The notes: generated from the sequence alone by a model not told the origin. Shown: positions 1 through 12,506, numbered from the stretch's first letter. The stretch is 64,000 nt of DNA from an uncultured Collinsella sp. (GCA_958435945.1 CAUBIC010000013.1:11255-75254), one strand, 5' to 3'. Translations and numbers: made by a program.

Positions 1-2
1 AC

Positions 3-206
3 CAGGTGCGTTTTGAGCATGCCAAGCCCATCTACGAGGAGCTCCCTGGCTGGAAGTGCGACATCACCGGCTGCCGCAGCTTTGATGAGCTGCCGCAGGA
101 GGCTCAGGACTACGTGGCATTTATCGAGGATCTGGCACACACCCGCGTGACGTTCATCGGCGTCGGCGCCGGTCGCGAGCAGATCATCAACCGATTCTGG
201 AAGTAA
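3..206 (+). CDS. purA: Adenylosuccinate synthetase, C-terminal end (partial)
   Basis: This is the last part of a gene that begins before the window. The reading frame is open from base 3 and stops with TAA at 204-206. The residues match the C-terminus of adenylosuccinate synthetase (IMP + aspartate + GTP to adenylosuccinate): the Y-E-E-L-P-G-W segment, then an F-I-E-D-L segment, and a closing V-G-A-G-R-E-Q motif, which in the family is V-G-x-x-R-E-Q. The GTG at 6 is internal, not a start. It fits the purine genes that follow (purD, purE, purF, purM, purN). The call rests on about 67 residues. Confidence 0.88.
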   Translation, partial: QVRFEHAKPIYEELPGWKCDITGCRSFDELPQEAQDYVAFIEDLAHTRVTFIGVGAGREQIINRFWK

Positions 207-228
207 TCGGCGTTATTTGGTTATTGCG

Positions 229-270
229 ATATACCCCTTTGCAGCCCAGATGGGCGGCCGAGGGGTATAT
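229..270 (+). terminator. Hairpin after purA, probable terminator
   Basis: A perfect 10-bp inverted repeat (ATATACCCCT at 229-238, AGGGGTATAT at 261-270) begins 22 bases after the purA stop and is followed by a short T-rich tail. A second GC-rich hairpin (GGCCCGC at 283-289, GCGGGCC at 295-301) lies just before the purD ribosome site. Together they probably separate purA from purD, although the T-run is weak. Confidence 0.5.
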
Positions 271-324
271 TTGCTTGTAATGGGCCCGCGCGGAGCGGGC
301 CGGTAATCCATAGAGGAGGCACCC

Positions 325-1629
<1,305 letters not shown>

Positions 1630-1650
1630 AATCCGAGAGGAATGAGACGG

Positions 1651-2346
1651 ATGGACGAGAAGAACGAAGAGCTCGTGGACGCGCAGATCGTCGAGGAAGA
1701 CGGCCGCATGTATGGGCACGCCGAGGGCGAGCCTGGCGGCGAGGTCGCTGACGAGCCGGCGCTGGTGCTGGGCGACGACGACCCGCACGATGCCGAGCTG
1801 CATGAGAAGATTCTTTCGGAGGAGTGCGCCTGGAAGGGCAAGATCCTCGACGTCCACCGTCTTGAGGTTGAGCTGCCCAACGGTCGCCGCAGCGCCCGCG
1901 ATATCGTTCGCCATCCGGGTGCGGCGGCCGTTGTGGCACTGACCGAGAGCGGCAAGATCGTGCTGGTGCGTCAGTACCGCACCGCCATCGACCGCGTGAC
2001 GGTCGAGATTCCCGCCGGCAAGCTCGATCCGGGCGAGGACCCGCTCGATTGCGCCAAGCGCGAGCTGCATGAGGAGACGGGCTTTAGGGCTGGTCGCATT
2101 CGCTTTTTGACGTCGATTGTCACGTCCTGCGGTTTTTGCGATGAGATCATCCACATCTACTTGGCTACCAAGCTCGAGTTTGATGCGCCCGACCCCGACG
2201 ATGACGAGTTTGTCAACGTCGACCTGGTGCCACTGCATGAGCTGATCGACGCCGTACTCGACGGCAAGATCGAAGACGCCAAGACCGTTGTGGGTGCCTT
2301 GGCTTGCGACAGCATTGCTCATCGTTTGGGTGGAGCGGAGCTCTAG
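1651..2346 (+). CDS. NUDIX hydrolase, ADP-ribose pyrophosphatase-like
   Basis: The complete Nudix box (G-x5-E-x7-R-E-L-x-E-E-x-G-F) is visible as G-K-L-D-P-G-E followed by R-E-L-H-E-E-T-G-F in the middle of the protein. The flanking residues (K-I-V-L-V-R-Q-Y-R before it, and an acidic C-terminal part) resemble the ADP-ribose pyrophosphatase (NudF) branch, which hydrolyses ADP-ribose to AMP and ribose 5-phosphate. The N-terminal 50 or so residues are acidic and not part of the fold. An ATG at 1642 in frame adds three residues, but it lies only 1 base from the GAGAGG ribosome site, so 1651 is preferred. The gene follows purD with a short gap. The exact substrate cannot be read from sequence. 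Confidence 0.85.
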   Translation: MDEKNEELVDAQIVEEDGRMYGHAEGEPGGEVADEPALVLGDDDPHDAELHEKILSEECAWKGKILDVHRLEVELPNGRRSARDIVRHPGAAAVVALTESGKIVLVRQYRTAIDRVTVEIPAGKLDPGEDPLDCAKRELHEETGFRAGRIRFLTSIVTSCGFCDEIIHIYLATKLEFDAPDPDDDEFVNVDLVPLHELIDAVLDGKIEDAKTVVGALACDSIAHRLGGAEL

Positions 2347-2515
2347 GTTACGCGGTTTTACCAAACCGCGTAACGAGTCGACGCTGCAAACGCCCCTAAG
2401 CGGCAATCTGCCTTTCAATCGTCGCTCGCGTACCGAAGTACGCGTCGCTCCTCTTTCAAGGCACCTTGCTCGCTTAGGGACGTTTTCGCTGACGCTGCCA
2501 GAACATCGGCGTTAT
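2347..2515 (+). repeat. Dispersed structured element, copy 1
   Basis: The element begins directly after the NUDIX stop codon. It opens with a perfect 12-bp hairpin (GTTACGCGGTTT at 2347-2358, AAACCGCGTAAC at 2363-2374). A constant linker containing GACGCTGCAAAC follows. Then comes a long-range stem (2388-2402 with 2471-2485, one mismatch) enclosing an inner stem (TGCCTT with AAGGCA) and an apical hairpin (CGCGTAC-CGAA-GTACGCG). The constant tail TTTTCGCTGAC follows. A second copy at 20708-20880 has the same order and constant linkers but different stem sequences that still pair, so base pairing is conserved rather than sequence. It could be a non-coding RNA, a 3' UTR/terminator module or a small mobile palindrome. 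No open frame fits it. Confidence 0.75.
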
Positions 2516-2588
2516 ATCTGTCGTGGGTTTTTCTTTCGGTTCGCTTGGTCAACCGATTTTTCCGTTCTTCCTATTTCTAGAGGACCAC

Positions 2589-4361
2589 ATGCTGAAGCGT
2601 TTTCTGTCTTATTACAAGCCCCAGATGGGGCTTTTTGTTGCTGATACTCTTTGTGCTCTGGTGCTTGCCGCCATTGACCTGGCGTTCCCCATTATCTTGC
2701 GCAATCTGACCGGTGGGCTCTTTACTCAGGGTCAGGCTGCTATTATGCAGGCGCTCGGTATGATCGCGGTGGGACTGGTGCTGATGTATGTCATCCGCTG
2801 CGCCTGCCGCTATTTTGTGAGCTATTGGGGTCATGTGATGGGCGCGCGCATGGAGTCCAAAATGCGCGAGGACCTGTTCGATCAGTACGAACGGTTTAGC
2901 TTTGCGTACTTTGATCGCAACAGCTCGGGCGACATGATGAGCCGCGTGGTCAATGACCTGTTCGATATCTGCGAGGCGGCGCACCACGTGCCCGAATGGA
3001 TCATTATCTGCGGTATCGAGATCATCGGCTCGTTTGTGATTCTGTTTACCATCGCGCCGGTGCTCGCACTCGCCATGGCTGTGGTGACGGTGGTGTTCGC
3101 GGTCATTATGTTTTGGCAGAATATGCGCATGCGCGAGGTCTTTAGCGATAACCGCAAAAAGATTAGCGGCATCAACGCGCAGCTGCAGGATTCGCTGGCG
3201 GGCATGCGTGTGGTCAAGAGCTTTGCCAATGAGCAGACCGAGCGCTCTAAGTTTCGCGCCTCGAACAATCGCTACCTTTCGTCCAAGGAGAACATGTATC
3301 ACGCCATGGGCGTCTATACCGCGACGTATGGCCTGCTCTCGGGAGTGCTTTATGTGATCGTGGTGCTGCTGGGCGGTTGGCTCGTTGCCCAGGGTCAGCT
3401 GCAGGCGGTCGATATGGCAACCTTCGCACTCTACATTTCGCTGTTCTGCACGCCGCTCGAGACGCTCGTCAATTCGGCTGAGACGTATCAGAAAGCCATC
3501 GCCGGCTTTAAGCGCATGGATGAGGTGCTCTCGACTGTCCCCGATATTCAGGATAAGCCGGGTGCTGCGGATCTGCAGGTGACGGCTGGTGCTGTGGAGT
3601 ACCGCGACGTGTGCTTTAGCTACGAGGATGTTGAATTGGCCGAGCGCGGCGCCGACGGACGCCCTGTTATCGACCACATGGACCTGTCCATCAAGCCCGG
3701 TCAGACCATCGCTTTGGTTGGCCCCTCGGGCGGCGGCAAATCGACGACTTGTTCGCTGTTGCCGCGCTTTTACGACGTTGCCGCCGGCTCCATTAGCATC
3801 GACGGCCAGGATGTGCGCGACGTGACGCAGCATAGTCTGCGCCGTGCCATCGGCCTGGTGCAGCAAGATGTGTACCTGTTTGATGGAACGATCGGCGAGA
3901 ACATCGCCTACGGCAAGCCGGGCGCCACGGCAGAAGAGATCGCCGAAGCGGCCCGCCGCGCCAATATTGATACCTTTATCGAATCGCTTCCGCAAGGCTA
4001 CGACACCGTGGTGGGCGAGCGCGGCAGCCGTCTTTCGGGTGGTCAAAAGCAGCGCGTCGCCATCGCGCGCGTTTTTCTCAAGAATCCCAAGATCCTTATT
4101 TTGGATGAGGCGACGAGTGCCCTGGATAACGAGAGCGAGGAAGCGGTGCAGGAGTCGCTCGAAGAGCTGGCACGCGGCCGTACCACGATCATCATCGCCC
4201 ACCGTCTCTCGACTATTAAGCATGCTGACGAGATTGCGACCGTTGAGCATGGTCGCGTTGTGGAACGTGGCACGCACGAGGAGCTTCTCGCCCGTGGCGG
4301 CACCTATGCCCGTTACTATCGAATGCAGTTCGAAGGTGCGCGTGCGCACGAGCTCGACTGA
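2589..4361 (+). CDS. ABC exporter, fused permease-ATPase (MdlB/MsbA type)
   Basis: This is a half-transporter of 590 residues. The N-terminal 310 or so residues form a six-helix exporter domain. The ATPase domain carries Walker A G-P-S-G-G-G-K-S-T near residue 377, the Q-loop region V-Q-Q-D-V-Y-L-F-D-G-T, the signature L-S-G-G-Q-K-Q-R near 482, Walker B I-L-I-L-D-E-A near 501 and the H-loop I-A-H-R-L-S-T. The open frame extends upstream to 2523, but ATG 2589 has a GAGG ribosome site and begins the conserved part, so it is chosen. The family exports lipids, drugs or peptides as homo- or heterodimers. No partner gene is adjacent, so a homodimer is likely and the substrate is unknown. Confidence 0.9.
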   Translation: MLKRFLSYYKPQMGLFVADTLCALVLAAIDLAFPIILRNLTGGLFTQGQAAIMQALGMIAVGLVLMYVIRCACRYFVSYWGHVMGARMESKMREDLFDQYERFSFAYFDRNSSGDMMSRVVNDLFDICEAAHHVPEWIIICGIEIIGSFVILFTIAPVLALAMAVVTVVFAVIMFWQNMRMREVFSDNRKKISGINAQLQDSLAGMRVVKSFANEQTERSKFRASNNRYLSSKENMYHAMGVYTATYGLLSGVLYVIVVLLGGWLVAQGQLQAVDMATFALYISLFCTPLETLVNSAETYQKAIAGFKRMDEVLSTVPDIQDKPGAADLQVTAGAVEYRDVCFSYEDVELAERGADGRPVIDHMDLSIKPGQTIALVGPSGGGKSTTCSLLPRFYDVAAGSISIDGQDVRDVTQHSLRRAIGLVQQDVYLFDGTIGENIAYGKPGATAEEIAEAARRANIDTFIESLPQGYDTVVGERGSRLSGGQKQRVAIARVFLKNPKILILDEATSALDNESEEAVQESLEELARGRTTIIIAHRLSTIKHADEIATVEHGRVVERGTHEELLARGGTYARYYRMQFEGARAHELD

Positions 4362-4380
4362 TTGATATGACAGGAAGATC

Positions 4381-5346
4381 ATGGCTGATAAGAACCCTTT
4401 GACTCCGGAAGAAGTGACGGAGTTATTCTCCGAAATCGATGCATCCGGCGTCTTGGATCCTACGCTCGCCAAAAAGCGCACCGAGCGCATGCGCGAGAAA
4501 GAGGCCGCCGTCAAGCGCGGCGACAAGGCGACGCTGGCGCGGCTGCGCAGCGAGGATCGCGCGAGCCAGGCAAAACATATCGACCCGCTGTCCGAGGACG
4601 ACCCTTCGGGCTCGCAGGTGAGCCATACCATTACGAAGACCGCCATGGCCGTGGTTATCGGCATTTTGGTGCTGATTGTGGGCATGCAGATTGGCTACGG
4701 CGTGATGCGACGTCTGAATACCGCGAACCTTTCCGAAAGTGTTTCGGTGGATACCGTTTCGACCGCGCTCAAGGGTGGACTTGAATGGGGCAATGGCTTT
4801 ACGCAGTTCCCGCTCGATTTTACCGTCGACGAGGCAGATGAGCGCACGGGCACGGTTGAGGTGACGGTGCTGGACACGTCTTCTGCCAATGAACTCGAGC
4901 TGCTGTCCAACGGTCAGATTCAGGCGGCGGCGCTCGCAACCAACGCCCTGCTCAACGACAAGATCGACCGTGTGGTGTATAACGTTCACGCCTATATCGA
5001 CGAGGACAGCAGGATCCAGCATGATTCCTTCTTTGGCATGTTTCCTGCTCAGGGGCACCAAAGCGCCATCCTGACGTTCGTTTGGACCAAGAGCTCGTCC
5101 AACGCCACGAGTATCGACTGGAAGATGCGCATCGTAAGCATGGACGACACCATTGCCGAGCGCATTCAAAAACAGGTCAACTCGGTTTCATCGCTGATCG
5201 AGGACCCGGTGGTGAGCCAGACCAAGATCACGGAGGAGCAGGCCGAGCGCGATCTTGAGCATCGTCTGCACGGTCGAGAGATCTTCCGCGGCGGAAAGCC
5301 CGATCGCACGCCGTCCGAGCTGCTGGAGCAGGACAAGCAAAAGTAG
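4381..5346 (+). CDS. Single-pass membrane protein of unknown function
   Basis: I do not recognise this 321-residue protein. The N-terminal 80 residues are charged and rich in Lys, Arg and Glu, consistent with a cytoplasmic coiled region. One hydrophobic helix (A-V-V-I-G-I-L-V-L-I-V-G-M) lies at about residues 86-108. The remaining 200 residues look like a soluble extracellular or membrane-proximal domain with alternating beta-like segments, and the C-terminus is again charged. The gene starts 19 bases after the ABC exporter with AGGAAG before the ATG, so the two are probably co-transcribed. A role with the exporter is possible but not shown. Confidence 0.75.
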   Translation: MADKNPLTPEEVTELFSEIDASGVLDPTLAKKRTERMREKEAAVKRGDKATLARLRSEDRASQAKHIDPLSEDDPSGSQVSHTITKTAMAVVIGILVLIVGMQIGYGVMRRLNTANLSESVSVDTVSTALKGGLEWGNGFTQFPLDFTVDEADERTGTVEVTVLDTSSANELELLSNGQIQAAALATNALLNDKIDRVVYNVHAYIDEDSRIQHDSFFGMFPAQGHQSAILTFVWTKSSSNATSIDWKMRIVSMDDTIAERIQKQVNSVSSLIEDPVVSQTKITEEQAERDLEHRLHGREIFRGGKPDRTPSELLEQDKQK

Positions 5347-5369
5347 TCCGCAGCCACATAGAACGATGC

Positions 5370-5408
5370 CATCCCGCGTGAGCCGCAAGCCCACGCGGGA
5401 TGATTTTT
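5370..5408 (+). terminator. Rho-independent terminator
   Basis: An 11-bp perfect stem (CATCCCGCGTG at 5370-5380, CACGCGGGATG at 5392-5402) is followed by ATTTTT. It ends the ABC exporter/membrane protein unit and overlaps the left end of the next palindrome. Confidence 0.8.
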
Positions 5409-5505
5409 CTGGGACGGGGATTAAAAAATCATTCTGTCATGTATGCAGTTGGCGACAAAGCCCTGCTCTCAGAATAATTTTTAATCCCCGTCCCAGAAAA
5501 ATCAT
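5400..5505. repeat. Long palindrome with 28-bp perfect arms (REP/REPIN-like)
   Basis: The arms are 5400-5427 and 5478-5505, exact reverse complements containing the core TGGGACGGGGATTAAAAA. The 50-base interior is not obviously paired. Short GGGAC-rich palindromes of this kind occur at several other intergenic sites in the window. Such repeats are often mobilised by REP-associated Y1 transposases, but no such gene is present here. Confidence 0.7.
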
Positions 5506-5604
5506 TATGCACAGGAAGTCATAATTATCATTTTGTAAACAATTCTATGTAATTAATGCCATGGGCGATGCTTGCGGTTAGAATACCGCGAGGCCTAACT
5601 ACAC

Positions 5605-5637
5605 ACCTTTAAGCCGGTCCTGTGAGACCGGGAAGGA
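5605..5637 (+). promoter_or_regulatory. PyrR-binding RNA site overlapping the carA ribosome site
   Basis: The leader contains CCTTTAAG, then the hairpin CCGGTC-CTGTGA-GACCGG (5614-5631), then GGAAGGAG. The GTCC-TGTGAGACC hairpin with a lower CCTT/AAGG pairing matches the PyrR-binding RNA of pyr operons. Here the 3' side of the lower stem is the carA Shine-Dalgarno itself, so PyrR bound with UMP would be expected to block translation, as in other actinobacteria, rather than act by transcription attenuation. pyrR is not in the window. Confidence 0.75.
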
Positions 5638-5642
5638 GAACT

Positions 5643-7088
5643 ATGGCGAACAACCATATTGCGGGCGCTGCCGCCCGCACCGTCGCGCCCAGCGAGCTGT
5701 GCCAGCGTATGCTGGCTAAAACCAGCAAGGGCACCTGCGGTCCCTGCATCCTGTATCTTGAGGATGGGACCATTTTTTATGGCCGTGCATGCGGTGCCGA
5801 GGGTACCGCAACCGGCGAGGTCTGCTTTAACACGTCGCTCGAGGGCTACTTTGAGGTCATGACCGACCCGAGCTATGCCGGCCAAATCGTAACCATGACC
5901 TATCCGCAGATCGGCAACTACGGCATTGACGAGACCGATGTCCAGTCGGCCTTCCCCGGCGATACCGCTCGCCCCGCGAGCGCTCCCGCCATGCGCGGCA
6001 TGGTCGTCCACGACATGTGCGCCACGCCTTCTAACTGGCGCTCGACCGTCAGCGTGCCGGAGTACCTGCGTGCACACGGCATCGTCGCTATCGAGGGCGT
6101 CGACACCCGCGCTCTCGTGCGCCACCTGCGCGACAACGGTTCCAAGATGGGCATAATCTCGACGGAGATCTTCGACGTCGACGAGCTTGCCGAGCGCCTG
6201 TCCGCCGCGCCTACGCTGGTCGGCGAGAACCTGGCCAAGACCGTGAGCTGCCCTGAGCCCCACGCTTTTGCCGCGAGTGACCTGCCCACTACGCATGACT
6301 TTGCGCTTGCCCCTGCCGCTCCTGCCCGCCACAAAGTGGTTGCCTACGACTGCGGTGTCAAGCGCGGCATTCTGGAGGGCCTGGTCCGTGCCGGCTGCGA
6401 CCTGACCGTCGTGCCGTGGGATACGCCCGCCCAGCAGGTGCTCGATATGAATCCCGATGGCGTCTTTTTGTCCAATGGCCCCGGCGACCCCGATGCCGTG
6501 GTGGAGACCTACGAGCAGGTGCAGCAGCTGATCGGCAAGGTGCCAATTTTTGGTATTTGTCTCGGTCACCAGATGATCAGCTTGGCGTGCGGCGCCCAGA
6601 TGGAAAAGCTCAAATTCGGTCACCGTGGTGGCAACCAGCCGGTTATGAATCTGGTCAGCCGCCGTGTGGAGATCACCGCGCAAAACCACGGCTTTGGCCT
6701 GTTGTTCCCCAGCTTGGGCAAGCTTGTCCCCGAGCTTTCGGGCGGCGAGACCGAGCACGCGGCCGATGGCGATCTGCGCGTCTGGGTGCGCCGCGGTATC
6801 GCGCCGGTCGTGATGAACGAGCGTTTCGGCCGCATTCGCCTGACGCATGTGAATCTCAATGACGGCACCGCCGAGGGCATTCAGCTGCTCGATGCGCCGT
6901 GCTTCTCGGTCCAGTATCACCCCGAGGCATCGCCCGGCCCCACCGATGCCCATTATCTCTTTACCGCCTTTACGCGACTCATGGACGGCGAGGAGAACTA
7001 TCTGGACATCGATACCGCCAAGGACCGCCTTGCCGGCTGGAATTTCGCCGAGAACGGTTCTGCCGCGACCGAGACCGAGGAGAACTAA
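5643..7088 (+). CDS. carA: Carbamoyl-phosphate synthase small (glutaminase) subunit
   Basis: CarA hydrolyses glutamine and passes ammonia to CarB for carbamoyl phosphate, the start of pyrimidine and arginine synthesis. The class I amidotransferase domain shows the nucleophile in G-I-C-L-G-H-Q and the catalytic His/Glu in [10 protein letters not shown]. The N-terminal domain has L-E-D-G-T-I-F-Y-G and C-F-N-T-S-L-E-G-Y. At 481 residues it is about 100 longer than usual. There is an N-terminal extension of roughly 30 residues, an insertion of about 40 between Q-N-H-G-F and T-H-V-N-L-N-D-G-T (residues ~352-398), and a C-terminal tail. Start 5643 is chosen over GTG 5622 because GGAAGGAG precedes it. 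Confidence 0.94.
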   Translation: MANNHIAGAAARTVAPSELCQRMLAKTSKGTCGPCILYLEDGTIFYGRACGAEGTATGEVCFNTSLEGYFEVMTDPSYAGQIVTMTYPQIGNYGIDETDVQSAFPGDTARPASAPAMRGMVVHDMCATPSNWRSTVSVPEYLRAHGIVAIEGVDTRALVRHLRDNGSKMGIISTEIFDVDELAERLSAAPTLVGENLAKTVSCPEPHAFAASDLPTTHDFALAPAAPARHKVVAYDCGVKRGILEGLVRAGCDLTVVPWDTPAQQVLDMNPDGVFLSNGPGDPDAVVETYEQVQQLIGKVPIFGICLGHQMISLACGAQMEKLKFGHRGGNQPVMNLVSRRVEITAQNHGFGLLFPSLGKLVPELSGGETEHAADGDLRVWVRRGIAPVVMNERFGRIRLTHVNLNDGTAEGIQLLDAPCFSVQYHPEASPGPTDAHYLFTAFTRLMDGEENYLDIDTAKDRLAGWNFAENGSAATETEEN

Positions 7089-7089
7089 C

Positions 7090-10404
<3,315 letters not shown>

Positions 10405-10416
10405 TGTGACCTGGCC

Positions 10417-10501
10417 GGCCGGGGCGGGAGGCGGACACTTTCTCTCGGAAACTGGGCTTCGCGAAGTTTTCCGAGAGAAAGGACCGCCTCCCGCCCCGGC
10501 C
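10417..10501. repeat. Long palindrome P1 with conserved 16-nt loop
   Basis: It begins 12 bases after the carB stop. The outer arms are GGCCGGGGCGGGAGGCGG (10417-10434) and its exact complement (10484-10501). The inner arms are TTTCTCTCGGAAA and TTTCCGAGAGAAA. The loop is CTGGGCTTCGCGAAGT. The same 16-base loop occurs inverted in the palindrome at 10766-10837, whose arms differ. There is no T-run, so it is more likely a repeat element than a simple terminator. Confidence 0.75.
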
Positions 10502-10574
10502 TGCGGTGACTTGGCTGCACCGTGTGCTGCCGAAGGGGCTTTGCGCGATGACTAGGGCTGAATAGAAAATGAGT

Positions 10575-10610
10575 GTGGGCTCCGCCGTTCGTTCGAACGG
10601 CGAATCCCAC
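10575..10610. repeat. Imperfect hairpin in the carB-purE intergenic region
   Basis: GTGGGCTCCGCCGTTC (10575-10590) pairs, with two mismatches, with GAACGGCGAATCCCAC (10595-10610) across a 4-base loop. It is one of several stacked repeats between carB and purE. No gene is visible in 10405-10932. Confidence 0.55.
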
Positions 10611-10616
10611 GTTAAT

Positions 10617-10761
10617 ATTTCAGCCAACGTACGTCATGGCAATCCCCGGTAGGTCCCCGGGTGCCCCGCGGCGGGCTGGGTTATTTAGCTGAGCGACTTT
10701 GCGAAGCAACCGGAGCTCATTTATTTCAGCCAACGTACGTCATGGCAATTCCCGGTAGGTC
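10617..10761 (+). repeat. Pair of 39-bp direct repeats, 106 bp apart
   Basis: The repeats lie at 10617-10655 and 10723-10761, with the core CAACGTACGTCATGGCAAT, and differ at a single base. The stretch between them is GC-rich and non-coding. The right copy runs into palindrome P2. This may be a duplicated boundary of a repeat element. Confidence 0.75.
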
Positions 10762-10765
10762 GCAG

Positions 10766-10837
10766 GGTGGCGGCTGAGCCTTTCCCTCGGGAAACTTCGC
10801 GAAGCCCAGTTCCCGAGGGAAAGGCTCAGCCGCCACC
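10766..10837. repeat. Long palindrome P2 with perfect 28-bp arms
   Basis: The arms at 10766-10793 and 10810-10837 are exact complements. The 16-base loop at 10794-10809 (ACTTCGCGAAGCCCAG) is the reverse complement of the loop of P1 (10417-10501). Next to the loop both copies keep a CTCGG(G/A)AA-type segment, but the outer arms are unrelated. A TATACT -10-like box at 10864-10869, before purE, follows. Confidence 0.75.
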
Positions 10838-10932
10838 ACAAAGACCGCAGGGACGGGAGCAGCTATACTACTCTCAGTAGTTAAGGGTCGCGGATCCGCC
10901 GCGTCGCCGCTCTCAACAGGAGGTCTTTGTTT

Positions 10933-11397
10933 ATGGCAGATCAAAAGCCGGTTGTCGGGATCATCATGGGCTCTAAGTCCGATCTGGGCGTTATGGAAGG
11001 CTGCACCGCCGAGCTCGAGGCGCTTGGTGTGCCCTATGAGCTCGTCATTGCGAGCGCACACCGCACGCCGGCGAAGGTCCACGAGTGGGCCTCGACTGCT
11101 GCCGATCGCGGTATCAAAGTAATTATCGCTGCCGCCGGCAAGGCCGCTCACCTGGGTGGTGTCGTGGCTGCCTTTACGCCGCTGCCGGTTATCGGCGTGC
11201 CTATGAAGACAAGTGACCTGGGCGGTATGGACTCGCTGCTGTCGATGGTGCAGATGCCTTCGGGCGTGCCCGTGGCCTGCGTTGCCATCAACGGCGCCAA
11301 GAACGCCGCCATCTATGCCACGCAGATTCTGGGTGCTTGCGACCCCGAGTACCGCAAGGTTATCGAGAAGATGAAGCAGGAGATGGCCGACGCCTAA
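10933..11397 (+). CDS. purE: N5-carboxyaminoimidazole ribonucleotide mutase
   Basis: PurE interconverts N5-CAIR and CAIR in purine synthesis. The 154-residue length is normal for class I PurE, and the motifs G-S-K-S-D-L near residue 15 and S-A-H-R-T-P near 43 are present. The G-G-M-D-S-L-L-S-M-V-Q-M-P segment is typical. The ATG at 10933 is chosen over an in-frame TTG at 10927 because CAGGAGG ends 9 bases upstream of the ATG. No purK partner is adjacent, unlike the usual purEK pair. The sortase gene follows after 36 bases. Confidence 0.95.
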   Translation: MADQKPVVGIIMGSKSDLGVMEGCTAELEALGVPYELVIASAHRTPAKVHEWASTAADRGIKVIIAAAGKAAHLGGVVAAFTPLPVIGVPMKTSDLGGMDSLLSMVQMPSGVPVACVAINGAKNAAIYATQILGACDPEYRKVIEKMKQEMADA

Positions 11398-11433
11398 GCG
11401 ACTTGCCGTTCCGCTGTAATCATAGGGAGAGTC

Positions 11434-12438
11434 ATGTCCGACTATCAGGGAAAACGTTTTTCGGCTTCTCAGATCCCCGATCCATCCAAGGCGGGATCGG
11501 CCCGCTCCATGCAGCAGGGTCGGGCATCCTCTCCTCAGCAGGCTCGTGCACCGCGCCCCGTAACGCCGACGTCCCATCGCCGTCAGGATACACCGGCTGC
11601 GTATCGCCCCTCGTCATATGGCACGGCAAAGAAGCGGGCCCGGTCGACGAGGCAACCGAGTGGCGCTCCGTCCAGCTACACCGAGCCGCCGCGTAAGAAG
11701 CGCCGCTCCATCATCCCCATCCTACTCATCATCGTGGGCATCGGTCTGATTGTCGCCGCCGCCGCCATCTTTATCAATGCTCAGATTGGCTATAAGCAGG
11801 CGAGCGATTCGTACCAGAAAATCGAGAAGCAATATGTAAGCGATAAGGACGCCAGCGGCGTGCCGATTATCGACTTCGATGCGCTTGCTCAGACAAACCC
11901 CGAGATTGTGGGTTGGATTTACGTGCCGGGAACCAACATCAACTATCCCGTGGTGCAGACCAACAACAACTCCAAATACCTCAACACGCTGTTCGACGGT
12001 ACGGCCAATGCGTCCGGGGCCATTTTTCTGGATAGCGATGACACCGCGCCGGGAATGGTTGACCAGCAGACCACGATCTACGGCCACCACATGAATGACG
12101 GGTCGATGTTCAACGTGATTTCGGACACCACCGACCAAGCGACATTCGATAGCATCGAGTACGTGTATTACATCACGCGCGATGCAACGTATAAGCTGCG
12201 ACCGCTGGCGACCAAGGTCGTCGAGGATACGTATGCCAAGGCGCGCACGCCTAATTTTGAGGGTGACGACGGGCTCAAGAACTACCTGTCCGAGATGCTC
12301 GACGGTGCTTCGGCAGTGGCGAGTGATGCAGGCGATCGCGCTGCTTCGGCAACCAAGGTCGTGACGCTCGTGACCTGTCGCTCGCTGTCATTTAGCAATA
12401 CGCGCGCCGTCATGGTGCTCACGCCGGTCGAGGAATAG
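11434..12438 (+). CDS. Class B sortase
   Basis: A membrane-anchored transpeptidase that attaches surface proteins to the cell wall. The first ~85 residues are a Pro/Ser/Arg-rich cytoplasmic tail. A single hydrophobic helix (I-P-I-L-L-I-I-V-G-I) follows at about residues 91-112. The SrtB-type catalytic domain includes the start motif I-V-G-W-I-Y-V-P-G-T-N-I-N-Y-P-V-V-Q, the catalytic His in Y-G-H-H-M near residue 218, the catalytic Cys in T-L-V-T-C-R-S near 315 and the Arg in N-T-R-A-V. It is the only sortase in the window. Its cytoplasmic tail is long for SrtB. A possible substrate with an L-A-T-T-G signal is encoded at 26374-28356, though class B enzymes usually prefer NPQTN-like motifs. Confidence 0.9.
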   Translation: MSDYQGKRFSASQIPDPSKAGSARSMQQGRASSPQQARAPRPVTPTSHRRQDTPAAYRPSSYGTAKKRARSTRQPSGAPSSYTEPPRKKRRSIIPILLIIVGIGLIVAAAAIFINAQIGYKQASDSYQKIEKQYVSDKDASGVPIIDFDALAQTNPEIVGWIYVPGTNINYPVVQTNNNSKYLNTLFDGTANASGAIFLDSDDTAPGMVDQQTTIYGHHMNDGSMFNVISDTTDQATFDSIEYVYYITRDATYKLRPLATKVVEDTYAKARTPNFEGDDGLKNYLSEMLDGASAVASDAGDRAASATKVVTLVTCRSLSFSNTRAVMVLTPVEE

Positions 12439-12506
12439 ATTGTTAAGAGTAGCTAAAAGAGCCCCGTCCCAAATGAGCTGCTCGATGACGGTAAAAGGAG
12501 GAAATG

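Noticed and set aside
2577..4685. Minus-strand open frame (702 codons) over the ABC exporter
   Set aside because: It is a shadow of a gene with clear Walker and signature motifs on the other strand.
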